A model generated the notes under the pieces. That model was given only the letters and a program-made list of their open reading frames with translations. It had not been told where the DNA came from and ran no database searches. The position numbers and the translations under genes are program-made. Positions 51,171-61,138 of a stretch of 64,000 nucleotides of DNA are shown here, in pieces. The DNA comes from CAYZMS01 sp964479625 (GTDB taxonomy: Bacteria; Bacteroidota; Bacteroidia; Chitinophagales; Saprospiraceae), in assembly GCA_964479625.1 (NCBI GenBank), contig CAYZMS010000014.1, positions 46,409-110,408 on the forward strand. The letters run 5' to 3'. Position 1 is the first letter of the stretch; each line of letters opens with the position of its first letter.

Positions 51171-51947
51171 TTATTGATCGATTTTATTGGAATTATTTTT
51201 TATTCGATCTTCCTCCAGTTGAAGATACCGTAGAAAAACCCCCCAGGCCATGATTTTGCTGATAATGAATCCAGCCTTGCCATCGAGAAATCCAAGCTGA
51301 AAAAGGTAATGTTTTAGAAAGCGAAAAGCGGGTTTCAACCAGAGGTGGTAAAAAGTGACCCTGGGTGTTTTTGCCGCATAATCCTGGGCCGACCAGTGGC
51401 TATAGCGCGTCATTTTTTCCAGGAAGTGATCGACATTTTTTAGAGTGTAGTGTTCCAGGGCATGTTTCAAGTGCCCTACCCGCAGGTTGGTGGTGATAAT
51501 CTCTGCATGGACGTTCTTGTCTTCATAGCGGCATTGCTTTCGAAAAAAACGAACGACCGCATCACCCTGCCATCCGCTGTAGCGGATGCGTTGTCCTAAA
51601 AAGTGGTTGGATCGTTTGATCCAGAAAGCATCAAAGGGAATATTGTCCTGTGCCAACCAATGCTGGATCTCCTCCTTTAAGCCGGGAGGTACCCGCTCGT
51701 CGGCATCGACCAGTAAAACCCAATCGTGGCTGGCTTGGGGAATGGTCCAGTTCTTTTGATTGGCAGAGTGGATGTATTCGCGTTGAAGGATACGATCGGT
51801 AAACTCACGGGCAATGGCGATGGTTTCATCCTGGCTGAACGAATCTACGACAATGATCTCGTCAGCCCAGGCAACGCTTTCCAGGACAGCGCGGATGTTG
51901 TGGGCCTCATTAAAGGTAGGAATTATTGCAGTAACCGGCTGCGGCAT
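51171..51947 (-). CDS. Family 2 glycosyltransferase (WaaE/KdtX-like)
   Basis: 258 residues from the ATG at 51947 (a TTG six codons earlier is possible). The GT-A nucleotide-sugar fold begins PVTAIIPTFNEAHNIRAVLESV and has the DxD-type metal motif VLLVDADERVPP. The later block YSGWQGDAVVRFFRK and the membrane-associated C-terminus are typical of LPS-core beta-glucosyltransferases of the WaaE type. The acceptor is unknown. Confidence 0.9.
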   Translation of the reverse strand: MPQPVTAIIPTFNEAHNIRAVLESVAWADEIIVVDSFSQDETIAIAREFTDRILQREYIHSANQKNWTIPQASHDWVLLVDADERVPPGLKEEIQHWLAQDNIPFDAFWIKRSNHFLGQRIRYSGWQGDAVVRFFRKQCRYEDKNVHAEIITTNLRVGHLKHALEHYTLKNVDHFLEKMTRYSHWSAQDYAAKTPRVTFYHLWLKPAFRFLKHYLFQLGFLDGKAGFIISKIMAWGVFLRYLQLEEDRIKNNSNKIDQ

Positions 51948-52059
51948 AATAGCTGTTTCCGGCAAAGGTAATCATTCGGCCCGGCAGCGACAATGAACGG
52001 AAGTTGGCTCCGTCTGTTTGAAGAGTAGTTTCTAGTTGATAACTTCTAATTTCCATCGC

Positions 52060-52659
52060 ATGTCTGATTTTTGGGATTCGATAAAAAGCCTGTTTAAGAA
52101 AACAGCAGAGAGCTCTCCTTCACAGCCGGCAGTGCACGAAGTGATAGAGCGGAAAGTGGAGGAAAAGGAAGATTATGAACAATGGAAGACAGGGCTGGTC
52201 GCCCGCCGGTGGCGCGACTGGTTAGCCGACCAGTATGCGGTCTACAGGGTGAGCCCGGATGATATAGACGAAGCCTTGGACTTTTTGGATACCCCTTCCA
52301 GTAAGGGATTTGTGGTGCATCTACATAAAACCGGATATACGGCCCGGGAGTCCATTTTTTTTCTGGATTACCTAAAAGAACAGGTGTTAACGCTCAATTA
52401 TCGCACACAGATCTCTGACCGTCGTACTTACAACCGTCCTTCCTGGGTGGAAACAGTGGAACGGCATTATGTAAAACCCCGCTCCAATCAAACCGAAGGT
52501 AAGTTCGATCAACAATATGGGAACATTATGATCGAACTGGAATTCAGAAATGACAGACCCCACAACCTGCGTTTCCGGGCCACTTCCTATAAAGATGCCC
52601 TTTTCCACGAAGCGGAGGCTTTTGGCGATTTGATGCAGGGTATAATGGGGGCGTCATGA
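52060..52659 (+). CDS. Soluble protein of unknown function
   Basis: 199 residues from the ATG at 52060. A charged, helical N-terminus (MSDFWDSIKSLFKKTAESS...ERKVEEKEDYEQWK) precedes an alpha/beta region (RRTYNRPSWVETVERHYVKPRS, GNIMIELEFRNDRPHNLRFRAT). No signal peptide or known motif. It is divergent from the glycosyltransferase and convergent with the DUF885 gene. Confidence 0.65.
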   Translation: MSDFWDSIKSLFKKTAESSPSQPAVHEVIERKVEEKEDYEQWKTGLVARRWRDWLADQYAVYRVSPDDIDEALDFLDTPSSKGFVVHLHKTGYTARESIFFLDYLKEQVLTLNYRTQISDRRTYNRPSWVETVERHYVKPRSNQTEGKFDQQYGNIMIELEFRNDRPHNLRFRATSYKDALFHEAEAFGDLMQGIMGAS

Positions 52660-52679
52660 GTTTAGCTTATGGGGTGTAA

Positions 52680-54299
52680 TTAAAACTCAAAATCCTTAAC
52701 CCCTGTAAGTTCCCATTGGCCGAGTGCAATGGGGATGTTGCCAATGGCATTAAGGCCGTCGAAGAACTCGGCCAATTCAAAAGCTTCGCCTTTGATTTCC
52801 TTTTGTCGGGCGAATTCTGCAAGGACCTTTTCGACCAGAAATTTACCAGTGATATAACTGGTGCCGTATCCGGGTTGGCGGAGATAGAGGTGTTGTTCAA
52901 AAATAAGTAATTCCTTTTCCGTCTTCATCCAGCCACGAGGGGTATATTCAGAGTGGATCCCACCGGCCTCTTCCATAGTCATTTCGTTAGCGTGGGCATA
53001 AAGGGAGCCCAGGCCACGGGCAGCACGCTGAGCGATCATGATGTAGACGATTTCCCGGACGCGTGGGGTGTCATCGTAAAGACCCGCCTGCATGAACATT
53101 TCTTCCACTGCGGTGGCCATACCTTCATTTCGGGAATCGAAAATATTGTACAATAAGGGAACGGAGCGGATCGGGCTTGGGTTAGGCTCCGTATCCATGC
53201 GCGCCAGTTCGAACCAGTGATAGAAATGAGAGTAAAGCGGCCTGGGGTCATGATGGGCGGTGATCCAAAAAAAATTTCGGCTTGCTTCAGGTACGAAACT
53301 TCCGAGGTGTTCTCGCAGGGCAGGCTCAAAATAGTCCTTTACGGTAAGGATATCGTCTTCTTCCAGGAACCTCATCAGGCTTTGGGCAGAGACCTCTGCC
53401 AGCTCATCATAGGCTTCCGGGGAATTAACTGCCTGCAATTGTGGTAAGTTGCGGTTGCGGTGTTCTTCCAATTTCAGGGAAGCCCATGCTTGTGCCAGTT
53501 CCCGTTTCAGGATCATGACCTCATCCTCCCAGGTAAGTGGAACCAGATGGACATTTCGCAGGTACCAGGTGTAGTTATCCTTTCCGATACCTGATGGGCC
53601 GTTTTTGGAGGAAGCTTGTTTTTCCAGCCAATCGGCAAATTGATCAGTTGCAGCTATTGCTTTTTCTATCGCTTCCACCAAATCTACCTCCTCCTGAACA
53701 CCGGGTTGGGCAAGTATAGCCTGCAGGTTTTTGCTTTGGGAGCGAATATCGCGGATGCCTGTCACCCAAAGGTCGCGGGCATTACCGGTAAGGTTTTGCC
53801 GGGCTTGCTGGTTCAGGGCGGGAATGACTTTGAGGTCTTCCAGGAGTCTATTGCGCTCGGATGCCGATAGCGGGAAATCATAGGTCCAAATCTCCGTGGT
53901 GGCGTGGTGGGTGGGGCCTTCATGTGCAGGGACATCGCTGCGATAGGTCCAAAGAGATTTATAGAAAGCAGGATCCCGAACCCAGGGCTTGAGGATACGG
54001 TCATTAAAATCATAGCCGTTCATTTCCGCCCAGATGATCATCCAGTCGACCTGCTGGGGAACAGGCCAGGCAGTGGTATCCATAGCCAAAAGGCGCTTTT
54101 GTAATTTTTCGAACTCCGGCCTGCGCTTTTTGAAGGTTTCGGCCCGGTAGTCCGGTGCACCGGCATGCATGGGAGGCGTTTCGAAGGCTCGCCATTCAGT
54201 AAATAACTGGGTCAGACTTGCGTAGGTGTCCTGGGCTTCGGTTTTCAGGTTGGTAAGAAAGAGGACAAGAACAAGGAGGGATACGGTCTTAAAGCTCAT
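52680..54299 (-). CDS. DUF885-family exported peptidase-like protein
   Basis: 539 residues with a signal peptide ([16 protein letters not shown]). DUF885 proteins adopt a gluzincin-like helical fold. Conserved elements here are [19 protein letters not shown] and [16 protein letters not shown]; the second corresponds to the family EG(W)A...E block. The canonical HExxH is not obvious, so peptidase activity is uncertain. Its start overlaps the end of the broken serine-hydrolase gene by 11 bp. Confidence 0.82.
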   Translation of the reverse strand: MSFKTVSLLVLVLFLTNLKTEAQDTYASLTQLFTEWRAFETPPMHAGAPDYRAETFKKRRPEFEKLQKRLLAMDTTAWPVPQQVDWMIIWAEMNGYDFNDRILKPWVRDPAFYKSLWTYRSDVPAHEGPTHHATTEIWTYDFPLSASERNRLLEDLKVIPALNQQARQNLTGNARDLWVTGIRDIRSQSKNLQAILAQPGVQEEVDLVEAIEKAIAATDQFADWLEKQASSKNGPSGIGKDNYTWYLRNVHLVPLTWEDEVMILKRELAQAWASLKLEEHRNRNLPQLQAVNSPEAYDELAEVSAQSLMRFLEEDDILTVKDYFEPALREHLGSFVPEASRNFFWITAHHDPRPLYSHFYHWFELARMDTEPNPSPIRSVPLLYNIFDSRNEGMATAVEEMFMQAGLYDDTPRVREIVYIMIAQRAARGLGSLYAHANEMTMEEAGGIHSEYTPRGWMKTEKELLIFEQHLYLRQPGYGTSYITGKFLVEKVLAEFARQKEIKGEAFELAEFFDGLNAIGNIPIALGQWELTGVKDFEF

Positions 54300-55146
54300 G
54301 GCGGAGGTTTTCCGAGAAATATACGGAATATCCGTGTTTTTGAGGCAGGGGTTTTTGCGAATTTACTTTGGAAGAAAAAAGAGGGGTGAAAGGGGGTTGT
54401 AAAAAAAGATGGGAAAGGAAACGGGCATAATCCTCCTGGGTGGTTTCCATGCACCCTGCAGCATTGCCTTCGTCTTCGGTGTCTTTGGGCAATACTTCCT
54501 GGGTATTGTGTTGACCATTGCAGTAGTTGGTCGCAAAGCGCTCTTCCCAGACATAACTGGTATTGCTCATGCTTAAAGGAATAAAAATCCGTTCCATGGC
54601 CAGGGTTTCCAGTTCCTTATCCATCAGGTGTTCTATTACATATTGCAGCAGTACCATTCCCTCCCCGGAGTAGGCATACCAGCTTCCTGGTTCGAACCGG
54701 ATCACTAAGGGAGCCTCTTCATCAAAGCCACGGGCGGTCAGAAATCGCCAATTTTGGAAATCTGTAGAATGCGACAGGCACATCCGGGCAGTGATCTTTG
54801 TATACCGCTCATCATCAGCAATATCATCATACCCCCTCCAAGGTCTATTGAAGGTCCATTTTGTGAAATTGACATATTCGACCAGAGGCTTATCCAGCTT
54901 GAGTTTCCCTTCCATCACCAGTTGAGCTACCAAATAGCCAAAAACGGCTTTGCTCAGGCTAGCAACATAAAATACCTGCCTGTTTTGAAGGGGAAGTTGT
55001 TTTTCGATCTGTGCATAGCCAAAAGCCTTTTGATAGGCTAGGGTGCCCTTATTGAAAACAGTGACTGAAATACCCGTAACTCCTGCCGCTTGCCTTAAGC
55101 GATTAATGGCCCGGTCGAGACTATCTGGACTGATGGTTACTATCAT
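54289..55146 (-). CDS. Serine hydrolase (beta-lactamase family), probably broken
   Basis: 285 residues of a class-C-beta-lactamase/DD-peptidase fold. SxxK is present ([10 protein letters not shown], Ser63-Lys66) and YxS in SWYAYSGEG. The third motif (K/H-T/S-G) and about 80-100 C-terminal residues are missing; the frame ends [14 protein letters not shown] inside the next gene. The N-terminus begins directly at the mature domain. A perfect signal peptide lies just upstream in a different frame (next entry). Both observations point to frameshift and truncation. A sequencing error is the alternative for the first, not for the second. Confidence 0.75.
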   Translation of the reverse strand: MIVTISPDSLDRAINRLRQAAGVTGISVTVFNKGTLAYQKAFGYAQIEKQLPLQNRQVFYVASLSKAVFGYLVAQLVMEGKLKLDKPLVEYVNFTKWTFNRPWRGYDDIADDERYTKITARMCLSHSTDFQNWRFLTARGFDEEAPLVIRFEPGSWYAYSGEGMVLLQYVIEHLMDKELETLAMERIFIPLSMSNTSYVWEERFATNYCNGQHNTQEVLPKDTEDEGNAAGCMETTQEDYARFLSHLFLQPPFTPLFSSKVNSQKPLPQKHGYSVYFSENLRHEL

Positions 55147-55225
55147 CTAAGCGTTGAAGGGGCTGTTGTGCAGACATGTATGAAATGGATAGAAAAAGAC
55201 AGCTTAGCAGAATAAGGATTCGCAT
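55121..55225 (-). pseudogene. Frame-shifted signal peptide of the serine hydrolase
   Basis: The minus-strand [31 protein letters not shown] then a few residues and stop is a textbook Sec signal peptide. It overlaps the hydrolase start in another frame. A one- or two-base change near 55140-55150 would fuse the two into a normal exported enzyme. Confidence 0.6.
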
Positions 55226-55401
55226 CGTTTTTCGATAAATCTATTCTTCGAAGGGTGGAAGGGTAAATTTTTAAGACGAATAGGGTAAATTAATAGGTGT
55301 AGTGATAAGTCAGCCCCAGTTCACCTTACAACTACGGTTTGGAACCACTCCTGGTCGAAAAAATAGTGCTGCCTTTGCCTTTAATACTTAATTTAGTTCA
55401 C

Positions 55402-56466
55402 ATGACTGATTTTGTACCGAATCCAGAAAAATCCTGTCCGAATTGCGGGGCGCACATGCAACCCAAGGATGCATATTGCAAAGAATGCGGACAAAAGTTC
55501 ACTACGGGTAAGATCCCGTTGAAAACTGTGATTGCAGAGATTCTGGAGGATGTGCTTAGTTTGGAATCCAGGTTATTGCGTACGCTGGGCCAATTGTTCA
55601 TCCCCGGTAAGCTAACCAATGAATACTTCAAAGGCAGGCATGTGCGATACACTCCTCCTTTCCGTCTATTTTTCGTGACCGCTGTGGTTCATTTTGCCGT
55701 CTTAACCTTTGGGATAAGCGGTCAACTAAAAGAAGAGCTAGGTGGCTTCGTTGAAAAACAGCGCACAGCTGCTTATCGGGCTTATTTTAAAGAAGAACTG
55801 AAGAAGGTGGAGGCGGAAGTTGTACCCATTATGCCAGATACCACCCAGGCCCAGGCGGTGGTGGATTCCATAAATGCCCGGATAAAAGGAAGTAGTGGAC
55901 ACGTATCCTATCAGTATTACTATATTCCCAGTTGGAGAGAATTAGGTAAGTCGCACTTCAAAACAATAGAGCTCAGTTGGAAAGACCTCTACACGCTTAC
56001 ACCGGATGAAATAATCGAAAAAAAACAAATTAAGGGGGTAGGTAGTAAAATGCAGGTCAAGCAGTTGATCCGCTTAAACAAAGAACCCCAAAATTTTGTG
56101 GTCTATCTGATCAGTAACGCCATTTGGCTGGTATTGCTCATGATGCCGGCCCTTGCCCTGGTCCTCAAACTTCTTTACATCCGAAGGGGAAAATACTATG
56201 TGGAGCATCTGATCTTCTCCTTTCACTTCCACGCCTTTGCTTTTTTATTGTTTACCCTTGGGTTCCTGCTGGACCCCAATGACGGGGTCGGGCTACTAAT
56301 TGCCTGGTTGGCGGTCATAGTCTACCTGTACATCGCCATGCTAAGGGTATACAAGCAACACTGGTTCAAGACCTTACTTAAATATGTGGTGATCAATAAT
56401 GCCTACCTATTTATTTTTATTTTTGCTGCTTTAATCACTACCCTCGTGGGGGCGACAATTTATTAA
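55402..56466 (+). CDS. DUF3667 membrane protein with N-terminal zinc ribbon
   Basis: 354 residues from the ATG at 55402. The zinc ribbon is CPNCGAHMQPKDAYCKECGQKF (four Cys in CxxC pairs), given here as a whole motif of 22 positions split by variable residues. The DUF3667 segment (FIPGKLTNEYFKGRHVRYTPP, FRLFFVTAVVHFAVL) and four C-terminal transmembrane helices follow. A charged loop separates the first helix from the rest. Function is unknown. gatB starts 2 bp after its stop. Confidence 0.88.
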   Translation: MTDFVPNPEKSCPNCGAHMQPKDAYCKECGQKFTTGKIPLKTVIAEILEDVLSLESRLLRTLGQLFIPGKLTNEYFKGRHVRYTPPFRLFFVTAVVHFAVLTFGISGQLKEELGGFVEKQRTAAYRAYFKEELKKVEAEVVPIMPDTTQAQAVVDSINARIKGSSGHVSYQYYYIPSWRELGKSHFKTIELSWKDLYTLTPDEIIEKKQIKGVGSKMQVKQLIRLNKEPQNFVVYLISNAIWLVLLMMPALALVLKLLYIRRGKYYVEHLIFSFHFHAFAFLLFTLGFLLDPNDGVGLLIAWLAVIVYLYIAMLRVYKQHWFKTLLKYVVINNAYLFIFIFAALITTLVGATIY

Positions 56467-56468
56467 GC

Positions 56469-57920
56469 ATGCATACGACGGCCTATGAAACGGTGATCGG
56501 ATTGGAGGTGCACATTCAGTTAAATACCCAAAGTAAGGCCTTTTGTGGTGATGGCACTACTTTTGGGGCGGAGCCAAATACCCAAGTGAGTGCTATTTCC
56601 CTTGGTCACCCTGGCACCTTGCCGAGGCTCAATAAAAAACAACTTGAATTCGCCCTTCGCCTTGGCCTTGCTCTGGGATCAAAGATCAACTCTACCAATA
56701 CCTTCGATCGAAAGAACTATTTCTATGCCGATCTGCCCAAAGGCTATCAAATCACTCAGGATCGTTTACCCATTTGTGTCGGTGGTGGACTTCAGATCAA
56801 AATAGGTGAAAGCTGGCAAAAGGTGGGTATTCACCATATTCACATGGAGGAAGATGCAGGAAAGTCTATCCACCCTGAGGGGGCACCCTTTTCTCAGGTT
56901 GACCTGAACCGGGCGGGAGTTCCCTTGCTGGAAGTGGTAACGGAGCCGGACCTTCGCTCTGCAGAAGAAGTAGATGCTTTCATGACTGCCATGCGCAGGC
57001 TGGTTCGGTACCTGGATATTTCAGATGGGAATATGGAACAAGGCTCTATGCGTTGTGATGTAAATATCTCCATTCGACCAAAAGGCAGCTCCGAATTAGG
57101 CCAGCGTTGTGAGATCAAGAACATCAACTCCATGCGGTATGCCCGTCAGGCGATCGCCTTTGAGGTCAAACGACAGATCAGCCTGGTCGAAAGCGGAAAC
57201 AGGGTAGAACAGCAAACCCGGTCTTTCGATCCATCCAGCGGTACCACTTCCCTTCTGCGGGATAAAGAAGATGCGCATGATTATCGTTATTTTCCCGAAC
57301 CCGACCTCCCTCCGGTAGTCCTTTCTCCTGAAACCATAAAAAACTGCCTGGACGAGCTTCCCCGTTTACCACACCAGTGGTATGATCATTTTTGCAGCAG
57401 TTATCAGCTGTCGGATTACGATGCGAGCCTTTTAATTGAAGAGAGGGCAGTAGCAGTATTCTTTTCGAAAATCGTAGAGGCTGGGGGGGATCCAAAAGCT
57501 GCTGCTAACTTGCTGATCAATAAAATACTACCCTGGTGCCAGGAGGAGGAAGTGGCAATAGATCGATTCCCCGCTAATATCCCGCACATTCTGGAGTTTT
57601 TAAGTATGATCGAAGGGGGAGCGGTAAGCCCTTCAAATGCCTACCAATATGTCTTTCCCCAATGGATGACGGAAGCTCAAACGGGCCCACTTTCGATCGC
57701 AGAGCGTTTGCAACTCATACAAACGGACGATGCCGATACCCTGCAGCAACTGGTGGACGAAGTGCTCAGGGCTTTCCCGGAAAAGGTGGCCACCTACCGG
57801 AAAGGGAAAAAGGGCTTATTGGGCTTCTTTATGGGTGAGATCATGAAGCGCTCCAAGGGCCAGGCGGAACCTAAGCGCACTAATGCGTTACTTCGGGAAG
57901 CGCTGGAGACCACCGAATAA
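56469..57920 (+). CDS. gatB: Aspartyl/glutamyl-tRNA amidotransferase subunit B
   Basis: 483 residues, subunit B of GatCAB, which amidates Glu-tRNA(Gln) and/or Asp-tRNA(Asn). The kinase-like core begins YETVIGLEVHIQLNT and contains RKNYFYADLPKGYQITQ and MRCDVNISIRP. The C-terminal YqeY-type tail domain is complete (FPEKVATYRKGKKGLLGFFMG). gatA and gatC are not in the window. Very close to the DUF3667 gene, so likely co-transcribed. Confidence 0.97.
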   Translation: MHTTAYETVIGLEVHIQLNTQSKAFCGDGTTFGAEPNTQVSAISLGHPGTLPRLNKKQLEFALRLGLALGSKINSTNTFDRKNYFYADLPKGYQITQDRLPICVGGGLQIKIGESWQKVGIHHIHMEEDAGKSIHPEGAPFSQVDLNRAGVPLLEVVTEPDLRSAEEVDAFMTAMRRLVRYLDISDGNMEQGSMRCDVNISIRPKGSSELGQRCEIKNINSMRYARQAIAFEVKRQISLVESGNRVEQQTRSFDPSSGTTSLLRDKEDAHDYRYFPEPDLPPVVLSPETIKNCLDELPRLPHQWYDHFCSSYQLSDYDASLLIEERAVAVFFSKIVEAGGDPKAAANLLINKILPWCQEEEVAIDRFPANIPHILEFLSMIEGGAVSPSNAYQYVFPQWMTEAQTGPLSIAERLQLIQTDDADTLQQLVDEVLRAFPEKVATYRKGKKGLLGFFMGEIMKRSKGQAEPKRTNALLREALETTE

Positions 57921-57928
57921 AGTCTGGC

Positions 57929-58270
57929 TTACATTCTTTCCAGCGTAAATCTTTCCGAAGGATCAAACTGCAAACGCCAGGTCATCATGTCACCGTTTAG
58001 ATCGTAATCGTAATTAACCGAAACGTTTCCGATGATCAGGGTTAGGACCTCACTGGTGCGCGACCAGTCGCCGCTTTCCGAGGCAGCACCCGCCTGCAGG
58101 TTATACGTGAAATCTTCATTGAAGCGGTAAACCGCTCCCACAAAAATGGGGTCGGTGGCATCGGTTACAGACCAGGTGCCGATGATCTCCCCGGTATTCT
58201 TTTCGTCATCGCAGCTGTTAAAGCTTATCGAAACCAAAGCCAGCAGGGTAAAAAGGGCAATTTTTTTCAT
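57929..58270 (-). CDS. Lipocalin-like small lipoprotein
   Basis: 113 residues from the ATG at 58270 (MKKIALFTLLALVSISFNSC, lipobox Cys20). Upstream in-frame sequence is not lipoprotein-like and is excluded. The mature part has the lipocalin-like start GEIIGTWSVTDAT and repeated strands (AVYRFNEDFTYNLQ, GDWSRTSEVLTLII), as in many Bacteroidota DUF4923/5004-type lipoproteins. Convergent with gatB with only 8 bp between stops. Confidence 0.8.
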   Translation of the reverse strand: MKKIALFTLLALVSISFNSCDDEKNTGEIIGTWSVTDATDPIFVGAVYRFNEDFTYNLQAGAASESGDWSRTSEVLTLIIGNVSVNYDYDLNGDMMTWRLQFDPSERFTLERM

Positions 58271-58373
58271 GTGTAATTTTATTTCAGGAGTAGAAAACCG
58301 CAACAAGTTACCAAAGAAAATCCTTAAGCAGTAGCGACAAATCCAGTGATAGATTTCTAAAAACTTACCTACC

Positions 58374-59300
58374 TTGCGGCTTCCATTCATAAACAGTAAG
58401 AGCTTGAGCACCTTAGCAGCTGCAGAAGAAAGTCGCACACCCTGGCAGGCCTGGCTAGTCCTGGGGGTCTTGAGCATCATTTGGGGCTCTTCATTTATTT
58501 TGATCAAAAGAGGCCTGATCGTCTTTTCTCCTGTGCAAGTAGGCTGTATGCGCCTTGCTATTTCAGCAGTTGCATTTTTTCCTTTCCTGCTCTTACGCAG
58601 AAAAAAGATAGACTGGAAGCGCTTCCGGTACCTGCTGGCAGTGGGTATTACAGGCAGTGGTCTACCAGCTTTTTTATTCGCCACTGCCCAAACGGAGATC
58701 AGCTCCTCGCTGGCTGGCATCCTTAATTCTCTGACCCCATTGTTTACCCTGATGATTGGGATCCTTTTTTTTGGTTCCCGTTTTGGCTGGGCCAAATTAT
58801 TGGGGGTAGCACTGGGCCTTGGGGGGGCTTGTATGTTGATTGTTCTGGGCAGCCGTTCGGGGCTCGAGGGAAATGTCTGGTATGGGTTGCTGGTGGTAAT
58901 CGCAACAATAAGTTATGCTACCAGTGGTAATGTAGTAGGCGCCTACTTACGGGATATGCCTTCCTTACTGATCGGTGCGGCTTCCTTTGGTATTGTGGGA
59001 ATACCATTACTGGCATACCTTCTACTCGGCACAGATTTCGTGCACCGGCTACAAACCGTTGACGGAGCCTGGTTAGCTCTGGGGTATATTTCCATTCTGG
59101 CCCTGCTGGGTACCTTTGCAGCATCGGTCATTTTCTTCCGCCTCATCCAGTGGACTAATCCGCTCTTCGGCTCGACAGTGGCCTATCTGATCCCTTTGGT
59201 CGCTCTCCTTTGGGGTGTCTTTGATGGAGAACCAGTGGGCTGGCTGCATCTGGTGGGGATGGCGTTTATTCTATCGGGAGTGTATTTGAGTAAGCGATAA
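58374..59300 (+). CDS. DMT/EamA family transporter
   Basis: 308 residues with about ten transmembrane helices in two EamA halves (VLGVLSIIWGSSFILIKRG; LVVIATISYATSGNVVGAYL). Probably exports a metabolite or amino acid; the substrate cannot be read. No ATG start exists near the N-terminus. TTG at 58374 or 58404 must be used, the second preserving the full first helix. Confidence 0.88.
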   Translation: MRLPFINSKSLSTLAAAEESRTPWQAWLVLGVLSIIWGSSFILIKRGLIVFSPVQVGCMRLAISAVAFFPFLLLRRKKIDWKRFRYLLAVGITGSGLPAFLFATAQTEISSSLAGILNSLTPLFTLMIGILFFGSRFGWAKLLGVALGLGGACMLIVLGSRSGLEGNVWYGLLVVIATISYATSGNVVGAYLRDMPSLLIGAASFGIVGIPLLAYLLLGTDFVHRLQTVDGAWLALGYISILALLGTFAASVIFFRLIQWTNPLFGSTVAYLIPLVALLWGVFDGEPVGWLHLVGMAFILSGVYLSKR

Positions 59301-59416
59301 GCCTTCGCTTCGCTCGCTTAAATGAAAGAGCTGCTGAAAAAATCTCTACCGCTTCCACCTAAGCAAAGAAACCAATTTAACAACAGCCTAGCTACAGCAA
59401 CGATCAGCAAAGCAGG

Positions 59417-59929
59417 TTATTTAAACCAACTACTATACTTTACATAGGCATTGGCGATCCGTTCGATGGTATCCTGGAATTGTTCGGGAGAGATGGCTTT
59501 TACCTTTTTTGCAGGTACGCCGGCGTAGATGTGACCCGATTCCAAATGGCTGTTCTCGAGCACTACAGTGCCGGCCCCAATGAGGACATGCTCTTCCACT
59601 ACTGCGTGATCCATTACAATGGCCCCCATACCCACCAGCACATTGTCGTGTATGGTACAGCCATGGACGATGGCTCGATGCCCAATGGAAACCTGGTTAC
59701 CGATCTCTGTAGGGGCACGCTGATAAGTACAGTGGATTACCGCACCATCCTGAACGTTGACCTTATCGCCCATTCGAATATAGTGCACGTCCCCCCGAAT
59801 GACCGATTGGAACCAGAAGCTGCACTGGTCACCACAAACAACGTCCCCGACGATGGTAGCATTCTCTGCCAGGTAACAATCCTTACCGAAAGTAGGAGAA
59901 ATACCATTGACAGGGAGAAGGAGTGCCAT
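59417..59929 (-). CDS. Gamma-carbonic-anhydrase-like hexapeptide protein
   Basis: 170 residues from the ATG at 59929. The left-handed beta-helix is built of hexapeptide repeats (ATIVGDVVCGDQC, VLVGMGAIVMDHAVV). Metal-ligand histidines occur in AVIHCT and IGHRAIVHGC, as in Cam/YrdA/PaaY proteins. It ends with a C-terminal helix. Real carbonic anhydrase activity cannot be inferred; YrdA-like homologues often lack it. Cytoplasmic trimer expected. Confidence 0.9.
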   Translation of the reverse strand: MALLLPVNGISPTFGKDCYLAENATIVGDVVCGDQCSFWFQSVIRGDVHYIRMGDKVNVQDGAVIHCTYQRAPTEIGNQVSIGHRAIVHGCTIHDNVLVGMGAIVMDHAVVEEHVLIGAGTVVLENSHLESGHIYAGVPAKKVKAISPEQFQDTIERIANAYVKYSSWFK

Positions 59930-60151
59930 AATGGATGGAGCGTTATGAATTTTGGGTTTTACGCCAGATTCGGCTAATGTTGCCAAAATATAAAAAATGG
60001 AATAAGCAAGGAAGTGTTTTGGCGTCTGGTAATATAGGGATGCCTAGAATGCCGCGCAATTAAGTAGATTTTGTTGGTTTTTAAGGGCCGTTAGTTACCC
60101 GTATCCCCTTTGCTAGGATTAGCAGGGATACCCTCTTTTTCCCTCTTCCCT

Positions 60152-60895
60152 TTAGTTGGAAAGTAACCCTTCCAAAACGGAATAAAAGCGATCGGCAATG
60201 AATCTTGCTCCGGCTTCGTTATAGTGCACCTCATCAGCAAGGAAGCTATCATTGAAACCGGTAAACATATCCACCGGGATTACCTGGGAGGTAGAGGTAG
60301 TTTGTTGAACAGCAATGGTGATTACCTCCTCTTGCATGTTTTCGAAATAGTTGGATAAGGGCGGTTGCATTATATCAGAACGGCCGGGCGCCATTTGTTC
60401 GATGAGGATGGTCACATTCGGGTTGGCAGTCTGCAGGATATCAATAATTGCGTTGATGTTTTCTACGGCTTTCTCGAAAGAAGAATTGACAAGGGTATCG
60501 TTCCCGCCAGGGGAACTAAATAATACGATATCCGGCGCACCGGTCATTGTTACCCAAACTTCTATTCCTTCGAGTAATTCGTCGGAGGTGTAGCCCCCAT
60601 GACCTTGGTGGTCTGTATCGGAGGTTTGATTGGAATAGATAGGGTAAAGATTGGCTTCATCTTCGGCTGTTCCAATAAAATCAAAGTCCCAGTTGCCATC
60701 GACCAGCTGTTTCCAAAGTTCGTAACGATAGCTTTCGAAAGCAGGCCTAGCGCCTTCCACTCTGGATGCGCCCAGGGGCAGGATCTTGTTGATGGTCTCG
60801 CTAGGGGGAACTGCCAGACCTGGATCATCTTCCTCGGTACAGGAAGAAAAACAAAGTATCGCCGGCAGTACCAAATAGAAAAGCACTTTGAACAT
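60152..60895 (-). CDS. SGNH/GDSL-like hydrolase lipoprotein
   Basis: 247 residues with lipobox AILCFSSC. The SGNH blocks are: block I ILPLGASRVEGA (Ser44 present but GDS replaced by GAS), block II Gly in GHGGYTSDEL, block III Asn in SPGGNDTL, and block V DEVHYNEAGARFIADRF (Asp-x-x-His). The enzyme likely removes ester groups from envelope or extracellular polymers. The start codon sits in a hairpin (60893-60920). Confidence 0.85.
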   Translation of the reverse strand: MFKVLFYLVLPAILCFSSCTEEDDPGLAVPPSETINKILPLGASRVEGARPAFESYRYELWKQLVDGNWDFDFIGTAEDEANLYPIYSNQTSDTDHQGHGGYTSDELLEGIEVWVTMTGAPDIVLFSSPGGNDTLVNSSFEKAVENINAIIDILQTANPNVTILIEQMAPGRSDIMQPPLSNYFENMQEEVITIAVQQTTSTSQVIPVDMFTGFNDSFLADEVHYNEAGARFIADRFYSVLEGLLSN

Positions 60896-60920
60896 ATTAA
60901 AAACTTTAAGTTTTAATATG
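60893..60920 (-). promoter_or_regulatory. Hairpin covering the start codon of the GDSL gene
   Basis: CATATTAAAA (60893-60902) and TTTTAATATG (60911-60920) are perfect 10-bp inverted repeats. In the leftward mRNA, the 3' arm includes the AUG. It could hide the start codon or be a dyad operator; it is A/T-only, so folding is weak. Confidence 0.35.
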
Positions 60921-61138
60921 TAGGGACGATTTGGGAGGTATATCTTCTAATTTTATCTAACGATTGAAAATGGGACCACCCTATCAAAATCTATAAAATA
61001 TATCTGGGTACCATTTTTTCGAATGGTACATCCGGAAGGCATGGTGTTTTTTGGGTAAGTGTAGCAGCCGAACCCTGCATACGGTCTGCTTATTTGAGTG
61101 ATTTTGTCAAGACTGGCATACCGGAGTCACAACCCCAA

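Noticed and set aside
57929..58795. 288-residue reading of the small lipoprotein gene
   Set aside because: The N-terminal 175 residues overlap the promoter and start of the transporter gene and look non-coding; the ATG at 58270 gives a normal lipoprotein signal.
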